64,000 nt of DNA from Lineus longissimus (taxonomy: Eukaryota; Nemertea; Pilidiophora; Heteronemertea; Lineidae), in NCBI RefSeq assembly GCF_910592395.1, contig NC_088309.1, forward strand, positions 12,590,599-12,654,598, in the 5' to 3' direction. How positions within the stretch are numbered: position 1 is the first letter of the stretch; each line of letters starts with the position of its first letter. Positions 53,356 to 64,000 of the stretch are shown one piece after another. Both the position numbers and the translations under genes were made by a program. The notes beneath the pieces are model-generated. The model searched no databases, was not told where the DNA came from, and worked only from the letters and a program-made list of their open reading frames with translations.

Positions 53356-56300
53356 TGCGAGGGGAGGAGCGTACAACTGACTTTGGAGGATGAGAGTGGG
53401 GTTGACAAGAAAACGGGTATTGCAAACTGTTATGCCTGGCCTGGAGTGGTATGCTGATAATAATTCTCTGTGTCATCATGAAGCCCCAAATTCAGAGCAG
53501 CTCCTTCTAATTCAAGAATTTTTATACTCTGCCAGCGACCAATACGATTCTTCCAGTGAGGCTTATCCTGGGTAGGGAGGAAATACTTCATCAGTTTCTA
53601 TCCCCCCTCCCAATGTTGGAGTTGTGATTGTGTTAGTGGTCAGCCATCTTTAATGCAAGAATGGACAAGACTAACCATTTCTTGGGCTCATGTAAAGACG
53701 TCATGTGATGTCACATATCAAACGAACCATTTTTACACTTATAGTTAAACTAGCAAATTACCTGTTTACAGGTGGTTTTGCATTTGGATGGATGGTGCGC
53801 GAGTGGCTGGTCGTCGGGGCTCGGTCATGCCCGTCAATGCTCACTGGCATCATAAGGAATCAATGTCCTGGAGGTAGCAACACGGTGATGTTGTGACATC
53901 ATTTAATTGTGGCAAATCGGGATCAGTTGAGACGATGATGTCATAGGCAATCACCAACGGGAAAATCTTGCCTCTCGTTTACACAAACCCAGCTAATTAT
54001 TATTTCACCTTAGTGGCAACACACGTGGGCTATTCTCTTCACACCCCCAGTTGATAGTTGTGCCGTGATCTTGGGTCAGGTCTTGTTGGGCCTTAATTCA
54101 CACTGGGAGCCCGGGACATTTTACAGTGTAATTTGGATTCCAAATTTCTTGGCAAGAACTCAACAACAATACATTTATATCACAAAAATAATTTTATTAC
54201 AAATAGAAAACATGTTGACAAATAAAGAGAAGCACAACCTTGAGATCTAATTGAACTAACTTGCAGCTTAACACGCAGAGGCCCAGTACGTTCATGCTAA
54301 TTCAGTACATAACCCACCAGTAAATCCAGTATATTAGTTCATTTGCTCACATTGAAATTATGATATGATATAACCCCCGTTATAACAGAGACACTCCTGG
54401 GTTATGAGCCGTTTTTGTCTATTCCTAGAAAGACGAACAAGGCTGTCTTTTAACCCCAACATTTTATTAGGAGTAAACTTGGCATATCAAACCATAATAT
54501 TTGGTCTTATCACGCTACCTATTTTATTTATTTCTTTTTCTTTGATACTTTTAAAAAAAGGTAAACAAGGGCAACACCAAATGTAGCTTATCCGATCGAA
54601 CGAGCACAGATTCTAAGATAATATAGGGCACATTACAAAGTTAGTGCACAATGCTAAAGAGATAGCCCCCTGAACTCCCACTGCATAATGCCACAGGAAA
54701 GTGAAACCCATCAAGTCACTTGTTAGACATGCAGTTACAGTCCAGAATGCGAAACCCATCATGGCCACCTGGCAGTCATACAGTTTTTTGGGATCTGGGC
54801 AAATATCAATTGGTGACCTATCCAACCCAGCACCTTTATGCTACATGATATTGAAGCCGATCGGGCGACACAGGTTAAAAAGAAAACCTATATCCCTACC
54901 AAACTAGGTAGGAATATAGTGAATTCATTTTCTTTTCATGACTGTCACCACCCTGGAATCCATTTCCCAAATTACAGAGATTCAGACAGGCCTCTCATTT
55001 CACTGAGCTGGCCAGCCCGTCCTAGCTTGGGAAAGGAGAACAATTTTCAATAAAAGTTGGAAAAAAATAATTTTTGAAGTTTTCAATTAAATAAATTACG
55101 GTAGTGATATCTTTTAATGTCGTGAGGTTGTTTAAGCACTCAAATTCCCATCATTTTTAGAGAGAAATCACACTGCACTACATGTTTTTTTCTGTGGACT
55201 GCAAAGAAACAGCTTGTGAAACATTTGGATTGCCCTCGTCACACACACGTTCAACGGATGAGAGTTCAGGGAAACTAGACAGCAACAATAGAGTAGAGCT
55301 TATCATTACCTCTTATTTTATACAAGAATAATACATTTATGTCCTAGAATATTTTACACACATTTTACCATTTTTGTGAATTTTGGTTCAGGAGCCCGGG
55401 GTGGGGGTGCACTTGTGTCTGGGAGCTCGGGGTTCAAGGGGTTAAGTACATTTACCACAAAAGCAGACATTTTGGATGTTTTTCTTGTGATGCACACATT
55501 CTCCTTGAGGTTTTGCCGGATTGCCTCACAATTTACCATTCATTGAATTATAAGTCTATTTTTAGTAGAAGTACTGGGCCTTTAAAAGGTAAGAGCATTT
55601 GTGACTTCTGAAATCATGTTGAACAAACATTAATGAACAGACATCAGGAATAAAGAAAGTACAGTTGTGCCCTAGTTGATACTCAACAGACTGCAATAAG
55701 GCTAATTGTTATTTATTGTTGTTGATTCGCGATATCATTTTGACAAAGCAGACGAGTGCCGACAGGTCCAGCTTCCCAAACGTTTTCTTATCATACTTGG
55801 TAAATCTGACCCCTTTTGAATAATCAGTCCACTGGCAGTAGCATCAGGCACTTTCCAATAAAAGGGAACAGGGATCCTCTTATTAGCCTTCAAGCAAAAG
55901 ATTGCCAGGCCAAAAGAAACAAACTCATTTCATTTTTCAGAACCACTCTGCCCCCCACCCACCGCAAGAAACTGATTATATTCCAATGGTGAATGAAAAA
56001 TGTCTCTCCAGTGAAAGGGTTTTTATCATAAAAATAAGTTCAATGCATATCCAAAGGCATTTATCAGCTTGTTTTCAATAAGATAGAAGAGATAATATTT
56101 TCAAGAGCAAGACATGCAATTTAATACAATGGCCAAAGTGATCTTCGTAAGACAACTGCTGTTGATTAATCTAATGCACTTTCAATGTTCAAATCAACTT
56201 TACTGGCCAGAAAAACAAACCCAAGCTGGCAAAGAATGAAAAAGAAATGTATTCACACCTCTTGATCGACAAATTCAAAATACTTCAGGTCATTTCTCTC

Positions 56301-57479
56301 CAAAATACATAATCAAATATTTCACCCCTATTGGCTTAGTAACCTGGCACTCGTGTGGCATTGAATGACAGTTAACTAAATGAAAATGGAAGTTGATGTT
56401 TTCCTTTTCTGCAGATCACTGAACAAAAAGTATACTGAAACCCACATGTGCTCTCAAAGATATGACGAATAAAACAATATCAAAAGATTTAAGTACACCC
56501 TACAACAGCAATCTAAAACCTCAAACATAACAGATTTTTGTGATCAGATTTTTTCCAATTACAGCAATGCACTGAGTATTGTTTTGTGATGCCGAATTCT
56601 TATTTTTTTACAGAAAACTCTGAGAGATAGATAAGCACTGATACAGATGAACAAACTACAAACAGTAGATCATCTGCACAGAATAAAGGAGATGCTCGTG
56701 TTTGAAAAGGATACATGAAAGCAAGAATTAATAAAGACTAGTCTTTATCAATTCTTGATGTATGTCATTAATAAAAATTGGTACATCGATTTGAAGTAGC
56801 AGAAGATAATGCCAGCCCAGCGCCAGTAATTATTTCCGAGTTTCTGCAAAGAGGTACATTCAAAAAAAATGTGGTTCGCTTTTCTGATGCCCCAAGAAAA
56901 GCCACCCGAGCAGGAACTCGATCAAGAGAACAAAAGTGCTGGCCGTGAAACTCTCACTACTCTATAAATCTAACTACTACTACTCCTAACAAGACCAAAA
57001 AGTATTCAGAAAAACAGTTTTAACGACAAGGTCGGTTGGTTCCTCAATTTGAAATTTTCCAATTATTTAAGCATGCAATGAATATGAATTCAAACTGTAC
57101 TGTTGTGTGTCGATCAATCTGGATATGATCTACTGATGCCAAATTTTTATTGCACGTCTTATGTGTCTAGTGTAAACTGCCCTGCAGCCATGTTAACTGC
57201 TATTTTCTGGCAGGTCATGTATACATGTACAATGGAACAGAAAACAAGAAAACCCTCCTTTAGGGACTGATGAAAAAGTTGTGCTGTCCTATTTCAAGGA
57301 GTGTTCTACTGCGAATTTCATACAGGAAGGTAGTAACTAACATTCGTAATAATGATAATTTCATAACCATACCAGATATTATATGAAAGTTGCCTTTCGC
57401 TATTGACATGATTCAGAATTGGGACGAGTCATTTGAGTATAGCTTCAAATGATTGTAATGGAAAAAAGACAGTTATTTA
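53356..57479. other. Gene-poor AT-rich DNA, possibly partly 3' UTR of the downstream minus-strand gene
   Basis: No coding exon recognised. A minus-strand AATAAA lies within ATAATTTTATTACAAATAG near 54190-54195. From there to about 57480 transposon-like repeats are absent, which would fit a long UTR or a constrained intergenic region. No direct evidence decides this. Confidence 0.35.
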
Positions 57480-57642
57480 TACAGTGGACACTCCCTCAGC
57501 CAAGGTCGGCCTCTCTATTAAGGACACTGATTTTGGTTCCAAAATAGGTTGTTTCAATTTATCCTCTGTAATCAGGAGACCTCTCTACTGAGGACAACAT
57601 TTGACCCTTGCAAGAGTCCCTTTAAGAGAGGTTCCACTGTAA
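57480..57642. mobile_element. pogo/Tigger-like MITE, copy 2
   Basis: TACAGTGGACACTCC at the left and AGAGAGGTTCCACTGTA at the right, with GGCCTCTCTATTAAGGACAC inside. It shares its organisation with 26594-26743. Confidence 0.7.
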
Positions 57643-57911
57643 ATGCAAACCTGGAGAATAGTACTTATAAACAAATGCATCAGCTCCTCAAAGACTGACA
57701 ACTTTATATCTTACCGAACAAAGAAGGTGTGAAAAATAATACTTCAGAGATGAAAAAGCAGTATAAGAGGTGACAGCCTGATGCACAAACTTTTCATGGC
57801 CTGCATTCTAACTTAAAATGTACGGCATATGATGTCAGGTTAAAAGCCATGAATGATGCCATATAAAATGCAACACCGGAGAACACCTTGAAACGAAGGG
57901 GCTCAAGGAGT

Positions 57912-58052
57912 AAGTGGGTAATTAGAGGCATTGTTACCAAGCTGTTGGCTGCCTAATCACCTTCCACGCTGTTGGCTGCCCAGTCACCTTCCACAAGTGG
58001 GTAATTAAAGACAATGTTACCAAGCTGTTGGCTGCCCTGTCACCTTCCACAC
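57912..58052. repeat. Short tandem duplications
   Basis: Three copies of CTGTTGGCTGCC..TCACCTTCCAC within a larger two-fold repeat beginning GTGGGTAATTA. Confidence 0.75.
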
Positions 58053-58243
58053 TGCAGAATTAGTTTCCATCATTAACAAACTGATGGACTTATCAGCGTT
58101 GCCTGATATTTATGCCAAATGAGCCTTTCGTGCAGCAATCATCTTTGTGCAGATCGATGCACTGCAATGTCCTACAAGGAGGCGACATCATGACATCATT
58201 GAGTTGTTTTTTATAACCCTGATACAACAATGAAACTAGCAAT

Positions 58244-58500
58244 AACATGTTCGAACTGTTCCATACCGGGGACTTTTTTGGAATTATTGTGCAGCCATGT
58301 GCATCTGGCAAAACCTCCGTCCTCGCCGCCACCGCAGCGCCATCTATACGACTTAGTTCAAGTAGGTAGGTTGCAGACAACATGCCTGTGTCACTATACA
58401 CCAGTAGAGCCGAGCCAGATCATACCAAACAAGACACACAAAGGTTTATTATAGCGACCACTGAAGCGGTCGGCGGTAAACACGGATATTTGATTTCGAC
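58244..58500 (+). repeat. Dispersed repeat, copy 2
   Basis: Related to 16935-17150 in the same orientation; ends AAGCGGTCGGCGGTAAACAC then GGATATTTGATT. It carries an extra ~40 bp near 58345. Confidence 0.55.
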
Positions 58501-59919
58501 ACGTGTACTTCTTCATGGAAGCTAGCCTTTTCTCAAACTTGTGTGAAATCTATCTGAAAAACATGCAAGTTCAGTATTCTACCGACAACAAATGCAGTGG
58601 ATGCAGTCTGTTCCAAGGCTGTGCAATAAAGTTTTGTCTAGCACAAGCTTAAAGGCCTACGCTGTTCATTGAAAATTAAACATTGGTAATTGAATTTGAA
58701 AATTTCCAATTCCCTTAATTGGTACTGAATAAAAGCATCAACATTGCGGTTGTGAAGACAGATATACAAATACTCTACATACATAGTTTTAGCCAAGTTG
58801 CATGCAAGATTACTGCCTTACGGCATTGTGTATAAATGCATTTCTATTTTCCTGGACCAGTAGTAATAACAAACGGTGTACACCTTTAAAAAACAACTAT
58901 AGTTTCTCATTCTTGGTTGCATATACAACACACTCTATCACAATTTTACAGTTGAAATAAAAAATTTTGCTTTATATACTGAACCCCTCCGACACACCCT
59001 GGAGAATCAAAATCCTGATGCATTAAGTGCCAAGTTCAGTTTCCGATTCGTCTGGTATTCCTTAATGCCGAGTCCCTCGCTTGAGCGTCTTGGAAAACAG
59101 CACTCCCTTCCTTCAAAGACGCGATAAAGTTCTAATTCAACTAAATGCTCGGAGTTCAGGATTTTGTTTCTCCAGGGTGCCGACATTATGCACAAAATGT
59201 GGACATTATCAGTTCTGCAAAAATACAAATTTGAAAGGAAACACCCGACCTCCCACGGAAGAAATTAGAAGCAATGTATTCCCTTTTATAACTGTGCACT
59301 GCGATTCGGATTAGTTTTAACTCCATTCAAATGACTACAAACTTAATACACGACATGATCCTGAGTTCAGCTCACACTAACATGACTAAGAACCAACACA
59401 ACACAAAGTACAAACAAAATTGATATAAATTCATGAATGAGTACAGACGCACTTCACAGTGATATGTGAACACATGCAGAGTAAAGTGGTTATCACCAAA
59501 ACAGTATCCTGAAGAAATCGAGCATTAATGTTAACTCCTCTGTCCCGACACATGGGACGGAGGTGTGAACATTAACTGAAAGCCACATCACTCTTTGACA
59601 AAACTCAAAATGAAGTCAAGTACGAACGAGGCCCCATTGAATAGTACAACCACTGGAGCCTGAATACTGCAAACCCCTTCATGATATTAATCAAGCAACA
59701 ATATCAGCCGGCCCTCACATGTTCTACAGTGTAGTGATGTTGGAGTCATCAGGCAAAGATCCGAGTCTGAAGGAGTTGGACTGAGCATTGGGCACAGTGA
59801 TAAGCAAATTCTAAGTGTATTTTCAAATGGGTGTGTTTTCCAATGATAAAACCATGAGGTTAAAACATTTTCACACCCTTAAATTTCTGAATTTGTACCT
59901 TCTTCTGTGAAAACATCAT
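58501..59919. other. Gene-free stretch
   Basis: AT-rich, no exon, repeat or RNA gene supported. Confidence 0.45.
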
Positions 59920-60392
59920 TTATTTGGTTCAAGATGTTCAGAAATGTTGTAAATCGATCTCATATTCACAACTGCTCTCGGATTTTAATCAAACCTACCT
60001 CAAATCATGCATCATGTTGCAGCTTAAAATCAATTCAAAAAAACCGCTTCAGAAAATGACGATTTTGTGCAGGATATAAGCCCCTATGCTAACTGGGCGT
60101 CATGATCAGGCTACTTGCAACAGAGCGTCTGGAGCTTGTGCTACGTCATTTTTCATGACATTTCTTCAATGGCACGAAACCCCTGGGTAAATTATGTGTA
60201 GTAAAATTACCTATGCTGGAACATCGTACCTTTTTCTGGAGCGGTTGTGGTTGGAATGAATTTTTGAATTGATTGAAAAGCTGGGATGTGATGTAACAAT
60301 CGAATTGTGGTAGGTTTGATGAAAATTCAACAGCAATTGTGAATATGAGAGCAATATGCAACATTTCTGAACATCTTGAACCAAATTATAGG
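59920..60392. repeat. Inverted duplication (~150-bp arms)
   Basis: 59920-60068 and 60221-60392 are inverted, about 75-80 percent identical copies. Shared blocks: TTTGGTTCAAGATGTTCAGA, CTCATATTCACAA and ATCAAACCTACC. The spacer is about 150 bp. Confidence 0.75.
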
Positions 60393-60844
60393 CTAGTGAA
60401 AATAAAGGGGTTTGCATGTAGTAAATAAAGAATAACAGAGGTGAGGCTGACAATGGTCAACAAGTTCTTTGTGCAGCTATTGCTACTGGTCCTCTGCAGA
60501 TCATCATCATTGAGAAAGAAATTGAACACACGTCTACGATGGCCAGCTCGGCAATACATTCCAAACTAGGGTTTGTATATACATCATCTCTGAAAAGATA
60601 ATAAAGAGTAGGCCTTTGAACAAATTTTTGTTGGTCAATTACTGAATTAGGTCCGATCAGCAGTCAATACATTAATTTTGGCGGAGAAACAAACTGCTCC
60701 CGTAATTTCTGCGTTCCGCCTGTGGCTCCAGTGTTGCATCCCGAATCACCTGTTTATGCTCCAGAGCCTGAATCATTGAGAATATGACGAAATGAATACT
60801 GACTTTTCTGTTTATATGAGACATTGTGTTTTAATGATTATTGT

Positions 60845-61697
60845 AATGAAATGGCCAGGGCCATTGCGCTTACCTCCCTCACAGACATGTTTTTGTTTTC
60901 GATTTTAGCCTCCTGGTGGCAAAACAAGGAATCCAACCGACTGAAATTTAGTCTACAAGATTTCATAACATCGGGCTGCATATGTACCAAATTCAAGTCT
61001 AGCTCCACTAGTTACCAAACGTGCCACCATCAGGGAATTTATGCTATTTGACCTCTGTGGCCTTGAAAAGTAGGCATGTCATGTATTGTCATTTTATGTA
61101 TCTACGATAAAAATTTGGTGATAACGGTGCCCTAAGTAAGGGATATAAATAGCGCTTTTTGCCTTTTTGGTTTTAGCCACCTGGTGGCAATATCCGGACT
61201 GAATTTTGGTCTCCCAGGTGTCATCACAGAGTCACATGTATCAAGTTTCAAGTCATACGATAAAGATTTTTACCACTTATCAAGCCGTTTCAATGTTTTT
61301 GATTTTGGCCACCTGGATCGAACTGGACTAAAATTTAGTCTGCAAGGGCTACATATGTACCAAGATTGGACCTTGAAAAGTAGGTCAAACCAAAAACCCG
61401 CGTGATATGTCATGCATCGTCACTACATTTAACGTTGAAAATTTTTTTGTGATGATCGCGCCCTTAGTTAGGGCGATATAGCACTTTTTGTGTTTTTCAG
61501 TTTAAGCCACCTGGTGATAAAATCAGGAATCAAACCGGACGGAAATTTGGGGTTGAAGGTATTATTACCTAGGGGAACATATGTACCAAGTTTCAAGTCA
61601 ATAGCTCCAGCAATTGCAAAACGTGCCTTGCTAACGAACGACAACAACGACGGACGCTGCGCCATAAGATAAGTTCACCTCTCCGGAGGTGAGCTAA
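60845..61697 (-). mobile_element. Helentron-like element (copy C) just downstream of the zinc-knuckle gene
   Basis: Left end ATGAAATGGCCAGGGCCATT then GCGCTTACCTC; right end CACCTCTCCGGAGGTGAGCT. GGCCACCTGGTGGC and CCTTGAAAAGTAGG blocks occur inside. The (CGT)n core is reduced to ACGACAACAACGACGGACG. It is more diverged than copies A and B. Its right end is about 22 bp from the stop codon at 61720. Confidence 0.7.
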
Positions 61698-61719
61698 AAA
61701 TGCAGTTACCTATTGTGCA

Positions 61720-61798
61720 TTAGGCAGGACAGTCTCTTTTCCTATGACTCGGATCTCCACATTTAAAACAGCCACGTTGTGCTCCCTCATAGGATTGC
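61720..61798 (-). CDS. RG/zinc-knuckle gene, terminal exon with CCHC knuckle
   Basis: Acceptor gttttcag|GCA; encodes QSYEGAQRGCFKCGDPSHRK and RDCPA then TAA at 61720-61722. Below the length usually flagged as an open frame but clearly coding by motif and phase. Confidence 0.88.
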
Positions 61799-64000
61799 CT
61801 GAAAACATCAAACACAACACTAAGTTAAACATCTGATTAAAATAAGAACAAATATTACTAGTTTAGCCACCAGGGATTGTTGATGGGCAAGTAGCTGATG
61901 TACTCCATCTACACAGCAGAGAGACTGTCCCTCGTAAATACTTTGAAATAGTTTTAAAGATTTTTCCTAAAATCAGATAACCTACTGAATGTATGTAGAT
62001 GTACTCAATAACACTTGTGATCCAAAATTTAACTGAAAGATTAAAATATTTACCTTCTATTGTTGCCACTATTGCGAGAGTTGCCATACGAACTTCGACG
62101 ATTGTCTCTCCGCCCTCCCTGCCTATTGTCTCGCCGATTTCCATCATTCCGTCTGCCACCACCTTCATACCCGTCTCGTCCGCCATCACGATAACCACCA
62201 TACCCATCACGCACATCATCTCTGCGCCTCCCACCATCATAGAGGTCATCCCTGCCCCTGGTCCCACGGTCTCGCTGCCGATATCCATCATTTCTCCGCC
62301 AGCTGCTGTTCTCCTCGTCGCCAGGACTCCCCTCGTTCCTCTGCTCCCCATTCTGTTGGTCCAAGCCATCACTTTGATATGTCTGGTCGAGCCGGACATC
62401 ACCACTCAAACGGGCGTCCCCACCAGAATATCCTCTGCTCCCATCCTCAGACTCATTGAAGCCATACTCACGAGGAGACATCTCATCTGAAAATATCATC
62501 ACCTTATTTTCAACCCAACCTTTACCTCCAAAAATTGCCCCTAGAACCTCACAAACTATATCATCTGACAAGCTACCCAGTATTAAAAACATTAAAGGGG
62601 ATTTCGCAAGACCAGCCTACTGTTGACATATTCTGGGCAGTGAAAATACACCTTCTCATTTCCTGTTTAAAAGTCTGGCACATATCAGTTAGCTAGATTT
62701 GGCCTGATGAACAGGTGGACAACAGAGCCTGCAATAGGACTTGCGTATGACTTGATGAAGCATCAATTACTTTGACACCGACTGAGGCACAGGAGTCAGG
62801 AAGGGCATTGTATTGCTTGTAAGAAATTGGCTTTAAGGATTTAATTAACAAATGAAATGGTCAATCACTTATGCAGACAAGACAATTTAAAACACCACTA
62901 ATTTGCAAGGAGAAAACTGTCATTACCCAACAAAATGATTGTTAATCAAAAATGTTGTACCGGTCTTATCATCAATATGAATTTTTACATGATTTTGTTC
63001 TTTTTGTTGTAAATTTCATTGTAATATCCACATTGATTTGGCTGCCCATACCGGTTTCCCTTATATACACTCAACAGTACCTTTTTTCCAGTTAGACCTG
63101 GCTAGAGCAAAAACTTTTCAGTTAGACCTGGCCAGAACATAGACTTTTCAGTTAGACCTGGCCAGAACATAGACTTCAGTTAGCTTGGCTAGAACATAGT
63201 CTTTTCAATTAGACCTGGCTAGAACAAAGAATTTCCTGTTAGTCCTGGTTTGAACAAAGACTTTCACGTTAGACCTGGCAAAAACCTAGACTTTCCCATT
63301 AGACCTGGCTAAAACATTGACTTCTCAGTTAGCCTGGCTACAACATAGACCTTCCACTTAGACCTGGCTAGAACTAAGACTTTTCAGGTAGACCTGGCTT
63401 GAACATAAATTTTCCAGTGAGACTTTTCTAGAACATAGACTTTCCAATTAGACCCGGCTAGAACAAAGACTTTCCATCAGACCTTGCTGAACATAGACTT
63501 TTCCGTTGACCTGGCTAGAACATTGATTTTCCACTAAGCCTGGCTATAGCATAGACTTTCCAGTTAGACCTCGCTGGAACAAAGAATTTCCAGTATAAAG
63601 ACCTGGCTAGAAAAAAGAATTTTCAGTAAGACCTGGCTAGAACATTGACTTTCCAGTATAAAGACCTGGCTACTAGAACATAGACTTACCCATCATATTA
63701 GTTTCTCCCTCTGATGGCCAATCAGCCGCATCATTTTGCTGCTGTCCCATTGAGGGCACCATATACACTGGACCAGAACCAGGTTTGAAGCCATAGTTCT
63801 CACACTGGAACACCCCAGGATTATACTGGGGCACACCATCAGGGACCACAGGGCCTCGGGTTCGAGCCTGCTGGCCTTGGCGCTGATATAGTTGAGGATT
63901 AGCACCAAATGGCATAACTGGTTGGAGGATCTTTGGCGGGCCTCGACCCTGCTGTGTGTATTCTTGGTCAGTGCCACCGTAACCACAACGAGCATCTTGT
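61720..64000 (-). CDS. RG-rich protein with C-terminal CCHC zinc knuckle (3' part; family unidentified)
   Basis: Exons (minus strand) 63690..64000 (continues beyond the window), 62054..62486 and 61720..61798 give 273 aa plus stop in one phase, with GT-AG introns. The first encodes a Gln/Pro/Gly-rich, ordered-looking segment ending GSGPVYMVPSMGQQQ and GETNMMG. The second is an Arg/Gly/Asp-rich low-complexity region with RGG-like repeats (RRNDGNRRDNRQGGRRDNRR). The last is a single zinc knuckle CFKCGDPSHRKRDC (CX2CX4HX4C) three residues from the end. This pattern suggests an RNA-binding protein. I do not recognise the orthologue, and the N-terminal domains that would decide it are outside the window. 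Confidence 0.85.
62054..62486 (-). CDS. RG/zinc-knuckle gene, RG-rich exon
   Basis: Acceptor attttcag|ATG, donor AGAAG|GTAAAT. 144 codons dominated by Arg, Gly, Asp and Asn; DGYGGYRDGGRDGYEGGGRR is typical. A long open frame exists on the other strand only because of codon bias in this simple sequence. Confidence 0.85.
63085..63687 (-). repeat. 30-bp minisatellite starting at a splice donor (~20 units)
   Basis: The forward unit includes AGTTAGACCTGGCTAGAACA and TAGACTTTTC; units vary from 26 to 34 bp. The last unit runs directly into the exon border as CTAGAACATAGACTTACC. On the coding strand, intron bases 3 onward of the donor GTAAGTCTATGTTCTAG are therefore the first copy. 62487-63084 of the same intron shows nothing else. 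Confidence 0.9.
63690..64000 (-). CDS. RG/zinc-knuckle gene, upstream exon (partial)
   Basis: Open to the window edge; donor ATGG|GTAAGT. It encodes PPKILQPVMPFGANPQLYQR, VVPDGVPQYNPGVFQCENYG and FKPGSGPVYMVPSMG. Intron immediately becomes a 30-bp minisatellite. Confidence 0.82.

Noticed and set aside
61999-62490. 163-aa open frame on the + strand opposite the RG-rich exon
   Set aside because: Mirror of a low-complexity coding exon; no splice or homology support, while the minus strand joins in phase to a zinc-knuckle exon.

Overview
Eukaryotic nuclear DNA from an animal, most likely a marine invertebrate. The coding exons are short and carry GT-AG junctions, introns are large and AT-rich, and the conserved proteins (OSBP, TBCCD1) resemble vertebrate orthologues. 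The repeat content (Helentron-like elements with microsatellite cores, a CR1-like LINE with an ATT tail, TAGGCCTA-rich DNA, a tRNA-headed SINE) suits a mollusc, brachiopod, echinoderm or hemichordate. I cannot choose between these from sequence alone. I see nothing bacterial, no operons and no CRISPR.

Layout. (1) 1-~16 kb, + strand: the 3' part of an oxysterol-binding protein gene (OSBP). Eight coding exons (927-11997) encode the linker and the complete ORD sterol/PI4P-transfer domain. The PH-domain exons lie left of the window. Introns carry two adjacent Helentron-like elements, a LINE tail and a decayed Helentron-like piece. (2) ~16-24.4 kb: gene-free DNA with small MITEs, a degenerate ~86-bp satellite, a Penelope-like scrap, a 408-bp MITE and a perfect 26-bp hairpin. 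(3) 24.8-38.9 kb, - strand: a whole TBCC-domain protein 1 gene (TBCCD1). Fifteen exons sum to 1698 nt (565 aa), including one proposed 32-nt micro-exon. It converges on OSBP. One intron holds a ~25-copy, 70-bp minisatellite whose unit is the exon 12/intron junction itself. (4) 40-53.4 kb, upstream of TBCCD1: a transposon nest. It contains a 1026-bp piggyBac derivative with TTAA flanks. It also contains a foldback holding a LINE, which holds a 5958-bp Ty3/Gypsy LTR element, which in turn holds a Helentron-like element and the 408-bp MITE. After these come a complete 3.9-kb Mutator-like (MULE) element and two small MITEs with 5-bp target duplications. (5) 53.4-61.7 kb: gene-poor DNA. (6) 61.7-64 kb, - strand: the last three coding exons of an unidentified RG-rich protein ending in a CCHC zinc knuckle. 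Its last complete intron holds a 30-bp minisatellite that begins at the splice donor.

How the genes relate: OSBP acts at ER-Golgi contacts, TBCCD1 in centrosome/Golgi positioning and the RG-zinc-knuckle protein probably in RNA binding. No functional link is implied by adjacency. The most novel items are the MULE whose termini are arrays of a TCGTCCCC motif in opposite orientation (with an 8-bp target duplication), and the two minisatellites that start at splice donors in two different genes.
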